Below, one piece after another: positions 7,869 through 14,978 of a DNA stretch of 64,000 bases (position 1 is the stretch's first letter; every line of letters starts with the position of its first letter). Below the pieces are notes generated by a model. That model saw nothing but the letters and a program-made list of their open reading frames with translations. It was not told where the DNA came from and ran no database searches. The translations under genes and the position numbers were made by a program. Source of the stretch: a virus; IMG/VR virus record IMGVR_UViG_3300035703_000041, positions 1 through 64,000 of that record; one strand, written 5' to 3'.

Positions 7869-8111
7869 ATGAACAAGTACCTCACCCAGTACATTGCCCA
7901 GCGTAATATGCAGCGCATGTGGTTTAACCAGGTGCAGATTGATCCCGCAAACATTTCCCCTAAGGAAGCTCGCGAGTTGCTCGACTCGCTTGAGGGTGAC
8001 CTTAGCCCCGAGAATTTGTGTTGCGATGGGGAACTGCGTGGTGCGCCGCTTCGTGCTAAGACCAAGATGCTTACTGAGGCCAAGAAGGCCCTGCTCCAAG
8101 GAGAATATTAA
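7869..8111 (+). CDS. Early small phage protein
   Basis: An 80-residue protein. The start ATG 7869 is preferred over the in-frame ATG 7863 because the AAGGAG site (7856-7861) is 7 bases from it rather than 1. The sequence is helical and charged, with LSPEN and AKTKMLTEAKK segments; no known motif. The codons are GC-richer than in late genes. The next gene begins exactly at its stop. Confidence 0.6.
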   Translation: MNKYLTQYIAQRNMQRMWFNQVQIDPANISPKEARELLDSLEGDLSPENLCCDGELRGAPLRAKTKMLTEAKKALLQGEY

Positions 8112-8365
8112 TGAAAGTGTTTCAAGTTAGAGCATTGAGCTCATCTCGAGTCAGTTACGATTGTGGGACTTTTTCTACTCAGGAACTTGCCGAGGCAAAA
8201 ATTAAAAAAATGAAAAGGGAACCTGGTTGGAAAACTGTTTGGGATTCTATCCAAATTTGGGAATTTACTGTAGAGGGTCCAGAAGCTAATTCAGATGCAA
8301 GCTGGGAAGTGGACAGGCTACGCGCCGAGGGCGCTTATGACACTGGAAGGGATGGTTGGCGATGA
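8111..8365 (+). CDS. Small phage protein, unknown
   Basis: An 84-residue protein starting at the last base of the preceding stop with an AAGGAG site. The first half looks like a small alpha/beta fold (KVFQVRALSSSRVSYDCGTF, then a helix AEAKIKKMKRE). Such short domains are frequent in phage early operons. No function can be assigned. Confidence 0.55.
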   Translation: MKVFQVRALSSSRVSYDCGTFSTQELAEAKIKKMKREPGWKTVWDSIQIWEFTVEGPEANSDASWEVDRLRAEGAYDTGRDGWR

Positions 8366-8526
8366 TAGACTTTAAAGAACAACTTGAACAAATGGTTGAA
8401 CCTCTTGCCCGTCAGTTTGCAGCGGAAAAGATGGCACTTGTAAAAGACATGCATGGCGAAAAACTTCCTGCGGAAATATGGAAGCAGGCTGTACCGCAGG
8501 CTCGTAAATTCCTTAACTTGGAGTAA
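8362..8526 (+). CDS. Very small helical protein
   Basis: A 54-residue ORF whose ATG overlaps the previous stop (ATGA) and which ends four bases before the next ATG. It is predicted to be two helices (FKEQLEQMVEPLARQFAAEK and AEIWKQAVPQARKFLN). The position within an uninterrupted operon supports it. Unknown function. Confidence 0.55.
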   Translation: MIDFKEQLEQMVEPLARQFAAEKMALVKDMHGEKLPAEIWKQAVPQARKFLNLE

Positions 8527-8530
8527 TATA

Positions 8531-8797
8531 ATGGCACGGGAATATACCAACAAGCTACTCGAAATGCTCGAAGAAGGATTGCTCGATAAGGACACAGTTA
8601 TTATGGCTTGTGTAAAGTACATGAGCGAGGATGACGTTAAGGACATGATGGAAGCAAACGAACTTCTTATAGATTGGGAAGGTGAGGAGGAAGGTTTCAG
8701 CCGCGACAATGACGTTTGGAGCACGGAAGACGATGACGAGGAAGAAGACGAAGATGAAACTTTTATTGATGTTAACCAAAATGGAGGAAAATGGTAA
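8531..8797 (+). CDS. Small acidic phage protein
   Basis: An 88-residue protein. The ATG at 8531 follows the preceding stop and gives a coherent protein, so I prefer it to an in-frame ATG at 8453 that would overlap another gene. The N-terminal 45 residues are a helical domain (LLEMLEEGLLDKDTVIMACVKYMSEDDV); the C-terminus is extremely acidic (EDDDEEEDEDE). Acidic early proteins can mimic DNA or bind basic host proteins, but that is speculation here. Confidence 0.6.
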   Translation: MAREYTNKLLEMLEEGLLDKDTVIMACVKYMSEDDVKDMMEANELLIDWEGEEEGFSRDNDVWSTEDDDEEEDEDETFIDVNQNGGKW

Positions 8798-9027
8798 TGG
8801 TACTATCGACTAAAAAGAAAAAACTACGCAAAACCGCAATCAATTTAATGCAGAAGCATTATCTTGTTACTGGTGTAAACCTATATTTCCGCAATCAAAT
8901 TTCTGTTGCAGTTAAGCATGAACACATTGAAGATGCAGTTAAATCTCTAGAAAAGGATGGCACTGTTACCCGTGTTATGGTTAAAGGAGCAGTTGCTTAT
9001 AAACTAAAGGATGAAATGCTGGTATGA
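8791..9027 (+). CDS. Small basic phage protein
   Basis: A 78-residue protein overlapping the preceding gene by 7 bases, with GGAGG shortly before the ATG (an alternative ATG at 8797 is also possible). It reads as a compact alpha/beta domain with a DAVKSLEKDG helix and beta strands TRVMVKG and AYKLKDE. No function recognised. Confidence 0.55.
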   Translation: MVMVLSTKKKKLRKTAINLMQKHYLVTGVNLYFRNQISVAVKHEHIEDAVKSLEKDGTVTRVMVKGAVAYKLKDEMLV

Positions 9028-9341
9028 CCTGGCGACTTTTCCTCGATGACGAGCGTATGCCCGTTCGCGAGGATGAATGGTTTATCGCTCGTGATGTGAA
9101 TGATGCGGTGTTCCTTGTTATCAAACAGGGAGTGCCCACTTACATCAGCTTCGACCATGATCTTGGTGATGGTGCTAACGGTGCTGCTTTTGCAAACTGG
9201 CTGATTAACCACATGCTGGATGAAGGAATCAAATTCCCAAAAGATTTTGACTACTTTATCCACAGCCAAAACCCAATTGGCGCTGCTAACATCCGTGCCA
9301 AAATGGATGCTGCTATTAAGCATATTGGGTACGAAAGCTAA
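9024..9341 (+). CDS. Cyclic-phosphate processing receiver-domain protein (cREC-like)
   Basis: A 105-residue protein with the hallmarks of the small receiver-like family linked to cyclic-phosphate processing in RNA repair: LFLDDERMP at residues 5-13, ISFDHDLGDG near 42-51, and the C-terminal HSQNPIGAANIRAKM near 78-92. It overlaps the previous gene by four bases (ATGA). RNA ligase, Pnkp-like phosphatase and kinase genes lie in the same early region, so a role in opening 2',3'-cyclic phosphate ends of cleaved RNA is a reasonable inference. The family match is from memory of its motif pattern. Confidence 0.7.
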   Translation: MTWRLFLDDERMPVREDEWFIARDVNDAVFLVIKQGVPTYISFDHDLGDGANGAAFANWLINHMLDEGIKFPKDFDYFIHSQNPIGAANIRAKMDAAIKHIGYES

Positions 9342-9406
9342 GTGTTTGAAATCATTACAGAATTTTTTTGTAGTAAAATCAAGCACTTAGCAACTAAAAA
9401 TAGTGG

Positions 9407-9434
9407 TTGACAGCACCCTATTTGGTGCTATTAT
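9407..9434 (+). promoter_or_regulatory. Early promoter with palindromic spacer
   Basis: TTGACA-N16-TATTAT. The spacer contains a perfect inverted repeat AGCACC-CTATTT-GGTGCT (9412-9429), which could be an operator or simply a hairpin. A leader ATATAACAAACAGGAG follows. Confidence 0.75.
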
Positions 9435-9463
9435 TACGATATAACAAACAGGAGATACACGTT

Positions 9464-9583
9464 ATGGTTACATTTATTGTTGGTGCCCTTGTTGGTGCAG
9501 TTGCTATGGACTACCTTTGGGCCCGCAAAACGGGTGTTGATAAGATGGTCTTTGCTAAGATCAAGTCCTTTTTTACCCGCTAA
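9464..9583 (+). CDS. 39-residue membrane protein
   Basis: A very short ORF with an excellent AACAGGAG site, its own promoter and its own terminator, which makes it a real monocistronic unit. A single hydrophobic segment (FIVGALVGAVAMDYLW, residues 3-18) is followed by a basic amphipathic tail (KIKSFFTR). It is probably an early inner-membrane peptide, the kind phages use to change host physiology or exclude other phages; its role is unknown. Confidence 0.7.
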   Translation: MVTFIVGALVGAVAMDYLWARKTGVDKMVFAKIKSFFTR

Positions 9584-9594
9584 GTGCTTGAAAT

Positions 9595-9623
9595 AAAAGC
9601 GCAATCTTTTTGGTTGCGCTTTT
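9595..9623 (+). terminator. Terminator overlapping next promoter
   Basis: A perfect 10-bp stem AAAAGCGCAA/TTGCGCTTTT with a 9-base loop. The right arm contains TTGCGC, which is also the -35 element of the next promoter. Confidence 0.8.
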
Positions 9624-9641
9624 ACCGTTTTCTGCTATTAT
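9614..9641 (+). promoter_or_regulatory. Early promoter (TTGCGC-N16-TATTAT)
   Basis: The same 16-base spacing as the other early promoters; the -35 is embedded in the terminator of the previous gene. A leader with TTAACAGGAG leads to 9674. Confidence 0.7.
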
Positions 9642-9673
9642 ACGAATATAAGCAATTAACAGGAGTTTAGCGC

Positions 9674-10405
9674 ATGGGATATTACCGTAGAGCTTACGCA
9701 CCCCGCATTTCCGCTGGTTATAACAAGCCCCAAAAAGCTGCTTTTATGTATAAGGCTGAGGACGTTTGGGCGGCCGCTGCTGCTGTAATGCGCGTTAACG
9801 GACAGTATTTGAAGGAAGCAACCTTCCGCGCCGTAACGGATGAAAACGGTTACACCTCAATGGTGCAGGAAAAGGAAGCTAACAAGGTGCTGGTGCGCCA
9901 GATGCTTGCTGCAAACACCACTTACACTGAGGAAGATATTGAGCGTGGTGCAGTTGCCCGCAAGTATTGGCAGGATAGCCTGCTTAGAATGCTTGGCGGT
10001 GCTGCTAACGATTTTGAACAGACTGCTATTGCACTTGCTAACAAGGAGCAGATTGAGACTGTTTATGACGTTAGCGTTATTGCTAGCCTCATTGCTAGTG
10101 CCGACCGCGCTCTTGCTCGTGAGGCGGTAAAGGAAGTTAAGTTGCAGACCAACTCCGTGCATGTTGGCAAGGTTAAGGACAACGTCGTTGTCCGCGATGC
10201 TGAGGTGCTGACCGTGCGCTACAATGCCAACTTTGGCAAGTACCGCGTTGATGTGCGTAGCAACGGTAACCTGTTTAGCTGGTGGGCTAGCAAGGACTAT
10301 ACTGTGGGTGCCCGCGTTAACATTAAGGGTAAGGTCAAGGCACACTATGCCGACCGTGACACTAACGTTGCTGTTACGCAGCTTAACTATGTAAAGGAGG
10401 TTTAA
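9674..10405 (+). CDS. Early phage protein, possible OB-fold C-terminus
   Basis: A 243-residue protein with its own promoter and AACAGGAG site. Residues about 25-165 are helical; residues about 170-243 are beta-rich (HVGKVKDNVVVRDAEVLTVR, NLFSWWASKD, GARVNIKGKVKAHY), a pattern suggestive of a small beta-barrel such as an OB fold, which would fit nucleic-acid binding. The codons are GC-rich with AAG lysines, as in other strongly promoted early genes. The function is unknown. Confidence 0.6.
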   Translation: MGYYRRAYAPRISAGYNKPQKAAFMYKAEDVWAAAAAVMRVNGQYLKEATFRAVTDENGYTSMVQEKEANKVLVRQMLAANTTYTEEDIERGAVARKYWQDSLLRMLGGAANDFEQTAIALANKEQIETVYDVSVIASLIASADRALAREAVKEVKLQTNSVHVGKVKDNVVVRDAEVLTVRYNANFGKYRVDVRSNGNLFSWWASKDYTVGARVNIKGKVKAHYADRDTNVAVTQLNYVKEV

Positions 10406-10594
10406 TTGAAAACTTTTTTTGTGCTTTGGATTTGGTCTGGACTTGGACATAGCCAAATAATGGCAATGGACCACTTCCCCACACTTGAGGAATGTGAAGC
10501 TGCTAAGGCTGCTGTGGTACAATTTTACGATGGTGATTGGGACCAAAATACAATTAAACAAGATATGGTTTGCTTAAAGGCAACAACGAAATAA
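10406..10594 (+). CDS. Small possibly exported protein
   Basis: A 62-residue protein starting with TTG directly after the previous stop and 6 bases after AAGGAGG. The first 16 residues are hydrophobic (FFVLWIWSGLGHSQIM), resembling a signal sequence or membrane anchor, followed by a TLEECEAAKAA helix with two cysteines in the mature part. Function unknown. Confidence 0.5.
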   Translation: MKTFFVLWIWSGLGHSQIMAMDHFPTLEECEAAKAAVVQFYDGDWDQNTIKQDMVCLKATTK

Positions 10595-10609
10595 AAAGGA
10601 GAACTAAAA

Positions 10610-10861
10610 ATGTCGAATGCAACTGGTAAGGTAGCTGAAAAAAGTTTTGTATATAACAACCGTACATCAAACTTTGTTGATTGGTGTCAGGAGGCACAGC
10701 GGCGATTTAAGGCAATTGGACTTGACCGCTTTGACGAATTTAATCTTGCGCCCAAACATGCTTACGAACTTGGGTACACGCCTGATAGTTGGGCGCGGGA
10801 AGTCCAGGATCAAACTGCAAGGGCAAAGCGGGTAAGGGAATTTAAGAAGTTCAATCCGTAA
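10610..10861 (+). CDS. Small phage protein, unknown
   Basis: An 83-residue protein with a strong AAAAGGAG site. It is a charged, mixed helical protein with two tryptophans (FVDWCQEAQRRF and DSWAREVQ). It lies between 10406 and the promoter of the phosphatase gene. No motif recognised. Confidence 0.55.
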   Translation: MSNATGKVAEKSFVYNNRTSNFVDWCQEAQRRFKAIGLDRFDEFNLAPKHAYELGYTPDSWAREVQDQTARAKRVREFKKFNP

Positions 10862-10869
10862 ATTTTTGG

Positions 10870-10897
10870 TTGACACTTGCCCAGCGTATGCTATATT
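10870..10897 (+). promoter_or_regulatory. Early promoter (TTGACA-N16-TATATT)
   Basis: A near-consensus promoter with a 16-base spacer and leader ATTAACAACAG, upstream of the Pnkp-like phosphatase gene. Confidence 0.78.
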
Positions 10898-10927
10898 TGC
10901 ATTATTAACAACAGATTGGAAATATAG

Positions 10928-11368
10928 ATGAACAAGGTAATTGTTTTTGACATCGATGGTACGCTGGCCAACATCGAGCACCGCAGGGGTTTTGTGGCTA
11001 GCAAGCCAAAGAACTTTAAGGCATTCGTTGCTGCAATCCCGCAGGATACGCCGCATGAGGAAATCGTGTTCCTCGCGCAGACGTTTGCTGCACTGGGCAA
11101 CCAGGTTATCCTGTGCTCGGGCCGTGGTGAGGAGGAGCGTGAAGTGACCGTTAAGCAGATGGAGGACTTTGGTGTGAAGTTCAACAAGCTGTTTATGCGT
11201 AGCGCAAAGGATTACAGGAAGGACTCGATCGTTAAGGTTGAGCTGCTTGCTCAGATCCGCGAGGAGTTTGGAACCCCCTATCTTTGGTTCGACGACAGGC
11301 AGCAGGTTGTTGACGCAATCCGTGCTGAGGGTGTGAAGGTTTGTCAGGTTGCGCCGGGGGACTTCTAA
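10928..11368 (+). CDS. Pnkp-like RNA/DNA 3'-phosphatase (HAD family)
   Basis: A 146-residue HAD hydrolase: DIDGT at residues 8-12 gives the D-x-D catalytic pair, CSGRGEE is motif II, and the C-terminal block DDRQQVVDAIRAEGVKV followed by QVAPGDF closely follows the end of T4 polynucleotide kinase (DDRTQVVE... QVASGDF). The T4 domain removes 3'-phosphates and opens 2',3'-cyclic phosphates so that broken tRNA can be ligated. Here it is a stand-alone gene; the kinase half is a separate gene at 20995. It has its own early promoter. Confidence 0.85.
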   Translation: MNKVIVFDIDGTLANIEHRRGFVASKPKNFKAFVAAIPQDTPHEEIVFLAQTFAALGNQVILCSGRGEEEREVTVKQMEDFGVKFNKLFMRSAKDYRKDSIVKVELLAQIREEFGTPYLWFDDRQQVVDAIRAEGVKVCQVAPGDF

Positions 11369-11604
11369 TGTCCCCTGTGCATACTGAAGTTAAAATTACC
11401 ACAAAAAATTTGGAAATGATTAGTATCCTTGATTGGTGCTGCACTACATTTGATGGGATGAAAAAGAAGAAGCGTGTTGCTAATTGTTTTACAAGCGGTA
11501 AAGGTTGGAGGAAAATATCTGGATCAGTGATTGGGGAAGGCGAACACACTTTTCAATTTGATAACGTAGAAGATGCGACATTATTTGCGTTGAGGTGGAC
11601 TTGA
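11368..11604 (+). CDS. LRW-family small paralogue 1
   Basis: A 78-residue protein. The start ATG 11368 overlaps the phosphatase stop (TAATG). It ends VEDATLFALRWT, the C-terminal signature shared with at least six other small proteins here (11606, 11890, 12126, 12482, 20765, 21428). The shared tail reads as a helix plus tryptophan-containing strand; the N-terminal halves differ. The function is unknown; the family recurs in T4-like phages. Confidence 0.65.
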   Translation: MSPVHTEVKITTKNLEMISILDWCCTTFDGMKKKKRVANCFTSGKGWRKISGSVIGEGEHTFQFDNVEDATLFALRWT

Positions 11605-11605
11605 C

Positions 11606-11893
11606 ATGTCTCCCCGCTACTTTATTGACTACGACGATAGCAGAGTTTTTGTTTCGTTTGACAAATTAGATCAGCAGATATTGAACCTTATCAAACACGT
11701 AAAAGAATGTTACAATATCCCAAGTCAAAATTTGGATTTGGTATCTTACACTGTAAAACAATTAGTAGAGAAAGAACATAATGCTGTCATTATTGGCGGC
11801 AATGTTATACGTATCGGCAAGGTAGGATTACAGTCTGCATTTGTTTTTGATACAATGTCTGATTTTACTATGTTTATGTTGAGATGGTCGTGA
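11606..11893 (+). CDS. LRW-family small paralogue 2
   Basis: A 95-residue protein starting two bases after the previous stop. It ends MSDFTMFMLRWS, a diverged form of the family tail in which Ala-Thr-Leu is replaced by Thr-Met. The middle has a VSFDKLDQQILNLIKHVKE helix. The last codons (TGG TCG TGA) overlap the next start, so translation is coupled. Function unknown. Confidence 0.65.
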   Translation: MSPRYFIDYDDSRVFVSFDKLDQQILNLIKHVKECYNIPSQNLDLVSYTVKQLVEKEHNAVIIGGNVIRIGKVGLQSAFVFDTMSDFTMFMLRWS

Positions 11894-12129
11894 GTTATTG
11901 CTTACCGGATAGATACAAAGATCCAAGTCAATTTGCAGAGTATCAACCATGGTTTAAAAAATCAATGGGTGATGTCCTAAAAATTACTAATATGAATGGA
12001 TTCGACGTTTACAAATTTTATGAAGCACAGTATAATGTGAAACTTTTCCGTAATTCGTTTGGTGTAATTGAGCAAGTTATCTTTCCTTCGGAAGAAGACG
12101 CATTGCTTTTCTTGTTGAGGTGGTCGTGA
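11890..12129 (+). CDS. LRW-family small paralogue 3
   Basis: A 79-residue protein. I choose GTG 11890, giving a GTGA overlap with the previous stop, over an in-frame ATG at 11884; the same GTGA junction recurs at the next gene. It ends EEDALLFLLRWS. The N-terminus has a Tyr/Trp-rich segment (FAEYQPWFKKSM). Unknown function. Confidence 0.6.
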   Translation: MSYCLPDRYKDPSQFAEYQPWFKKSMGDVLKITNMNGFDVYKFYEAQYNVKLFRNSFGVIEQVIFPSEEDALLFLLRWS

Positions 12130-12305
12130 GATATAAAATTATTGTCAAAAATGAAAATTTTATTGAAGCTGTTAAATGGGCAGAGCAACATTGCAGAGAA
12201 GATTATAACTTCAACCATTTACTTACCGAAAACGAGAAAGTAATGCTACGGTTTTATTTTAGGAAAAAATCAGACGCTACACTTTTTGCGCTACTGTGGA
12301 GTTAA
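12126..12305 (+). CDS. LRW-family small paralogue 4
   Basis: A 59-residue protein, the shortest of the array, starting at GTG 12126 with a GTGA overlap. It ends KSDATLFALLWS. It has one predicted helix (FIEAVKWAEQHC) and one strand (VMLRFYFR) before the tail, which may represent the minimal fold of the family. Function unknown. Confidence 0.6.
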   Translation: MRYKIIVKNENFIEAVKWAEQHCREDYNFNHLLTENEKVMLRFYFRKKSDATLFALLWS

Positions 12306-12308
12306 AAA

Positions 12309-12482
12309 ATGGAAGATCCAAATACCATTATTGAAAATGCTGTTGGTGAACTTTATCGCGGGTTTTACAAACTTCGCCAGTCCAAACAGTACCAAGAAGA
12401 ATATGATGCAATGGGCTCTTTGCTCAACATGCTAACACAGGATAGGGACTTCCTAAGGAAGAAACACAAAGTAAATCCATAA
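12309..12482 (+). CDS. Small helical protein inside LRW array
   Basis: A 57-residue ORF between two LRW paralogues but without the family tail. It starts three bases after the previous stop and its TAA overlaps the next ATG (TAATG). The sequence is helical and charged (IIENAVGELYRGFYKLRQSKQ). The tight packing supports it. Function unknown. Confidence 0.55.
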   Translation: MEDPNTIIENAVGELYRGFYKLRQSKQYQEEYDAMGSLLNMLTQDRDFLRKKHKVNP

Positions 12483-12691
12483 TGGCTAAAGTGACCATTC
12501 CATATAATATTATTGATCCAGCTCTAAAATGGGCAAAAGATAACTGTCCATCTTACATTACCAATAATGTGGTTCCTGTAAGCTTTGTTGAAGCAAATGA
12601 TTCTGACTATATATCAGTTCGTGTTATATTCCACTTTAGTGAAGAAAAGGATGCAACTCTGTTTGCTTTAAGATGGACCCAAAATGAGTGA
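12482..12691 (+). CDS. LRW-family small paralogue 5
   Basis: A 69-residue protein with the layout of paralogue 4: an early helix (IDPALKWAKDNC, compare FIEAVKWAEQHC), then strands (ISVRVIFHFS) and the tail EKDATLFALRW plus TQNE. The shared helix-strand-tail order is the clearest evidence that these genes arose by duplication. It overlaps the next start by 8 bases. Confidence 0.65.
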   Translation: MAKVTIPYNIIDPALKWAKDNCPSYITNNVVPVSFVEANDSDYISVRVIFHFSEEKDATLFALRWTQNE

Positions 12692-12965
12692 CAAAGTTTA
12701 CACTGCACTGTATCCTTTAGATTTTAGTGGTTACGAATTATACGAAAATGTGCAAACTGCAATTGAAAGTTATTACTATCACAAATTTCATCCAGGTGGA
12801 TTTGTTTACGCATTACTGTGTAACGATTTAGTTGGGGCAGTATTAAAAGCTGACTATTGGAATGCTTTTGAAATAAAGCAAATCGTGCTTTGGTTAGTTC
12901 AGCGTATGCCGCCCGCTGCGTGGGGAAGTAAAGAAGTAGTTGATGCTTGGTTAAAAATTGATTGA
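12684..12965 (+). CDS. Conserved small phage protein
   Basis: A 93-residue protein with a Tyr-rich N-terminus (FSGYELYENVQTAIESYYYHK) and a C-terminal helix IKQIVLWLVQRMPP followed by AWGSKEVVDAWLKID. It overlaps the previous gene. No motif gives a function. Confidence 0.55.
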   Translation: MSDKVYTALYPLDFSGYELYENVQTAIESYYYHKFHPGGFVYALLCNDLVGAVLKADYWNAFEIKQIVLWLVQRMPPAAWGSKEVVDAWLKID

Positions 12966-12989
12966 CTTTGATTTTAATTTCTATATAAC
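12962..12989 (+). promoter_or_regulatory. Early promoter (TTGACT-N16-TATAAC)
   Basis: A weaker member of the early promoter set, overlapping the stop of the preceding gene, with the usual 16-base spacer. An AAAGGA site precedes the next ATG. Confidence 0.6.
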
Positions 12990-13016
12990 AAAATAATAGT
13001 TACAAAGGAATAAATT

Positions 13017-13598
13017 ATGGCCACTAAAGATTGCACAATGGATTTAGACATTGCTTTTTTTAATGAACTTTTTCTTAAAGCTTATCCCAATGCATGTGAA
13101 ATTACTAAAAAACAATCTAAACAAATGCTAGCAGATGGCGTTATTCAAATTGAAACACTTTTTGAATTGTCCATTTCTAAAGTAGGAAATTTGGAAAGAA
13201 AGTCCGTAGATGGGATGGACTTCTCAGATTGGAGTGATGCTAAAAAGACAAGTGTTCGTACTTCTCGTTATGGTAACGCTTATTCTGCCCCAGTTTCTCA
13301 AATTCATAATAAAAAGGGGAAACTACGAGTAATGTGCTACGAAAGGAAAAAGAATAAATTTTATTATTTTGTTTTTCCAAAGTCTGCTTACAAACACATT
13401 ACGTCATCGAGCAATATTGAAATTCCATTTTATATGGATGGAACTCCACGACGAATTCCATCGAGACCAGTATTTACAAATTGGTGGAGATATCAAGTTG
13501 ACTCTTTTGAAGAAATGGCAGGTGCTAAGGATGCCAAAGAATTAACTTTAACTGAACTGGGAAATAAAGATCGTGCAGAAAATGCTCAATGTTGGTGA
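13017..13598 (+). CDS. Phage protein with possible nuclease-like core
   Basis: A 193-residue protein. The block DFSDWSDAKKTSVRTSRYG, then YSAPVSQIHNKKGKLR and VMCYERKKNKFYYFVFP (residues about 63-125), reads as a D...(D/E)-x-K-like beta core of the kind seen in restriction-endonuclease folds, but I cannot confirm the catalytic triad. It has its own promoter and an AAAGGA site. It overlaps the next gene. Unknown function; nuclease is only a suggestion. Confidence 0.5.
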   Translation: MATKDCTMDLDIAFFNELFLKAYPNACEITKKQSKQMLADGVIQIETLFELSISKVGNLERKSVDGMDFSDWSDAKKTSVRTSRYGNAYSAPVSQIHNKKGKLRVMCYERKKNKFYYFVFPKSAYKHITSSSNIEIPFYMDGTPRRIPSRPVFTNWWRYQVDSFEEMAGAKDAKELTLTELGNKDRAENAQCW

Positions 13599-13983
13599 TA
13601 CAGTTACAATTAAAGTAAAGAATCCAGTTTGGTGGATGAGAAAGGCATATGCAAGTTATGTACAAGTTCCAGAATTTAACACCTTTACAGGTAGAGTGGT
13701 TCGCGATCATCGTGCTATTAAGCCTGGTCAAATTGGGCTAACAACACAGGATCCAAACTTTGACTTGCGAGTTATTGATATAGAGCGTATTGTTGCTGTT
13801 GATGACACAGTTATTACTCAACCAGTTAAAACTGAGTCAAGCACAAAAACTTGGACCGTCCAGGGGTCTAAGGGAAAAACTTATACCGTGACGCTGGATC
13901 ACGGACGTTATGAATGTACATGCCCAGGCTTCCAATTCCGGCGGTCCTGCAAGCACGTAGATGAACAGAAGGAAAATGTTTAA
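13582..13983 (+). CDS. SWIM zinc-finger protein
   Basis: A 133-residue protein. Its C-terminus carries C112-x-C114...C123-x-H125 (YECTCPGFQFRRSCKHV), the SWIM zinc-finger signature known from DNA-binding or protein-binding modules in transposases and SWI/SNF-related proteins. The N-terminal ~75 residues are a beta-rich domain. ATG 13582 is taken as start; a GTG at 13573 is an alternative. It overlaps the upstream gene and abuts the TAXI gene. Confidence 0.65.
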   Translation: MLNVGDTVTIKVKNPVWWMRKAYASYVQVPEFNTFTGRVVRDHRAIKPGQIGLTTQDPNFDLRVIDIERIVAVDDTVITQPVKTESSTKTWTVQGSKGKTYTVTLDHGRYECTCPGFQFRRSCKHVDEQKENV

Positions 13984-14909
13984 TGATTAAGTCTGCTTTT
14001 ATGTTTAGTGCTGCTGTTGGTCTTGCTCTATTTGCGGGTACTGCTAACGCTGCCGAGAAGATGAAGATTAACCTGTGTACAGGCAGTGAAGGTCGTCCTT
14101 ATCATGAGACTGGGCAGTATATTGCTAGCTTCATGCGTGACAGCCGCAATGCTGAAATTAATGTTGTTACCAGCAAAGGCACATGGGACAACATTGAACG
14201 CACCGTGCTAACACCTGCTACACCAGAGAATGTAGGCAGTGGCGAAGCATGTCATGCTTTTATTGGTCAGCCTGATGGTGCTGTTCTACTAAAGCGTAAG
14301 AATCCAGCCGCTGCAACCAAGCTACGTATTATTGGTTTAGGTCCACGTGAATTCCTGCATGTGCTTTGCTCCAAGGAGTCAGGTGTAGATGATCTAAGTG
14401 ATCTTGCAGGTGACAATAGTAAGAGTGTTGCGCTTGGTGCTAGTGGCTCTGGTTCTTGGCTAATTTGGCAAAACTTTATTGCAGAAGACAAGAGCTATGC
14501 AGAAGTCCAAGTTACTAGCGAAGAAGGTGCTATTGCAATGGCTAGCGTAGCGTCAAACACCACTACTTGCATGATTGTTCCTGCTGCTGTTGGTAATGCT
14601 ACAGTAGCACAAGTAGATACTGACTTTGGTGATAGCATTAATCTAGTTGGTGCTAACGACAAGGACTTTAACGATGCAACCAACATTGATGGAAAGGTCC
14701 TATATCGCTGGCAGACAATTCCAAGTGGTACTTACCCGCAGAACCTACAAGCAGGTTGGTTCTCTAGTGCAGATACAGTTGCTTGGCAAGCAGGTGTTTA
14801 CGTAAACACTGAGTACTTTGCTGGTAACCAAAAGGCACTGGAAGACTTTATTACTGCGGTAGCTAAGGCTAAGCCTGCTATTAAAAAGACTTTTGGCGAA
14901 CTAAAATAA
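13983..14909 (+). CDS. TAXI-family TRAP transporter substrate-binding protein
   Basis: A 308-residue secreted protein. Residues 1-23 are a signal peptide (charged start, hydrophobic core, A-x-A cleavage at TANA). The mature part has the TAXI-type core: INLCTGSEGRPYHETGQYIA, VALGASGSGSWLIWQNF, and a C-terminal LEDFITAVAKA helix. TAXI proteins bind carboxylates in the periplasm and pass them to TRAP permeases. No permease gene is nearby, so it would have to use a host permease or act as a decoy binder. It uses AAG lysines and is followed by a terminator, suggesting strong expression. Confidence 0.8.
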   Translation: MIKSAFMFSAAVGLALFAGTANAAEKMKINLCTGSEGRPYHETGQYIASFMRDSRNAEINVVTSKGTWDNIERTVLTPATPENVGSGEACHAFIGQPDGAVLLKRKNPAAATKLRIIGLGPREFLHVLCSKESGVDDLSDLAGDNSKSVALGASGSGSWLIWQNFIAEDKSYAEVQVTSEEGAIAMASVASNTTTCMIVPAAVGNATVAQVDTDFGDSINLVGANDKDFNDATNIDGKVLYRWQTIPSGTYPQNLQAGWFSSADTVAWQAGVYVNTEYFAGNQKALEDFITAVAKAKPAIKKTFGELK

Positions 14910-14941
14910 AGGCGTGTAGGTAGTATACGTCTCCTCTGATG

Positions 14942-14964
14942 AAAGGGTCCTAACGGGCCCTTTT
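14942..14964 (+). terminator. Terminator after TAXI gene
   Basis: A 9-bp stem AAAGGGTCC/GGGCCCTTT (one T-G pair) with loop TAAC, ending in TTTT. A late promoter follows within three bases. Confidence 0.85.
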
Positions 14965-14966
14965 GT

Positions 14967-14974
14967 CATAAATA
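14967..14974 (+). promoter_or_regulatory. Late promoter CATAAATA
   Basis: A T4-type late promoter box. The ATG of the next gene lies only 4 bases downstream, at the position expected for +1/-1, which predicts a leaderless message. Confidence 0.75.
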
Positions 14975-14978
14975 TTAG

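Noticed and set aside
9857-10561. Long minus-strand open frame (234 codons) opposite 9674
   Set aside because: Also a shadow: the plus-strand gene has a promoter and AACAGGAG site, and the reverse frame has no start context.
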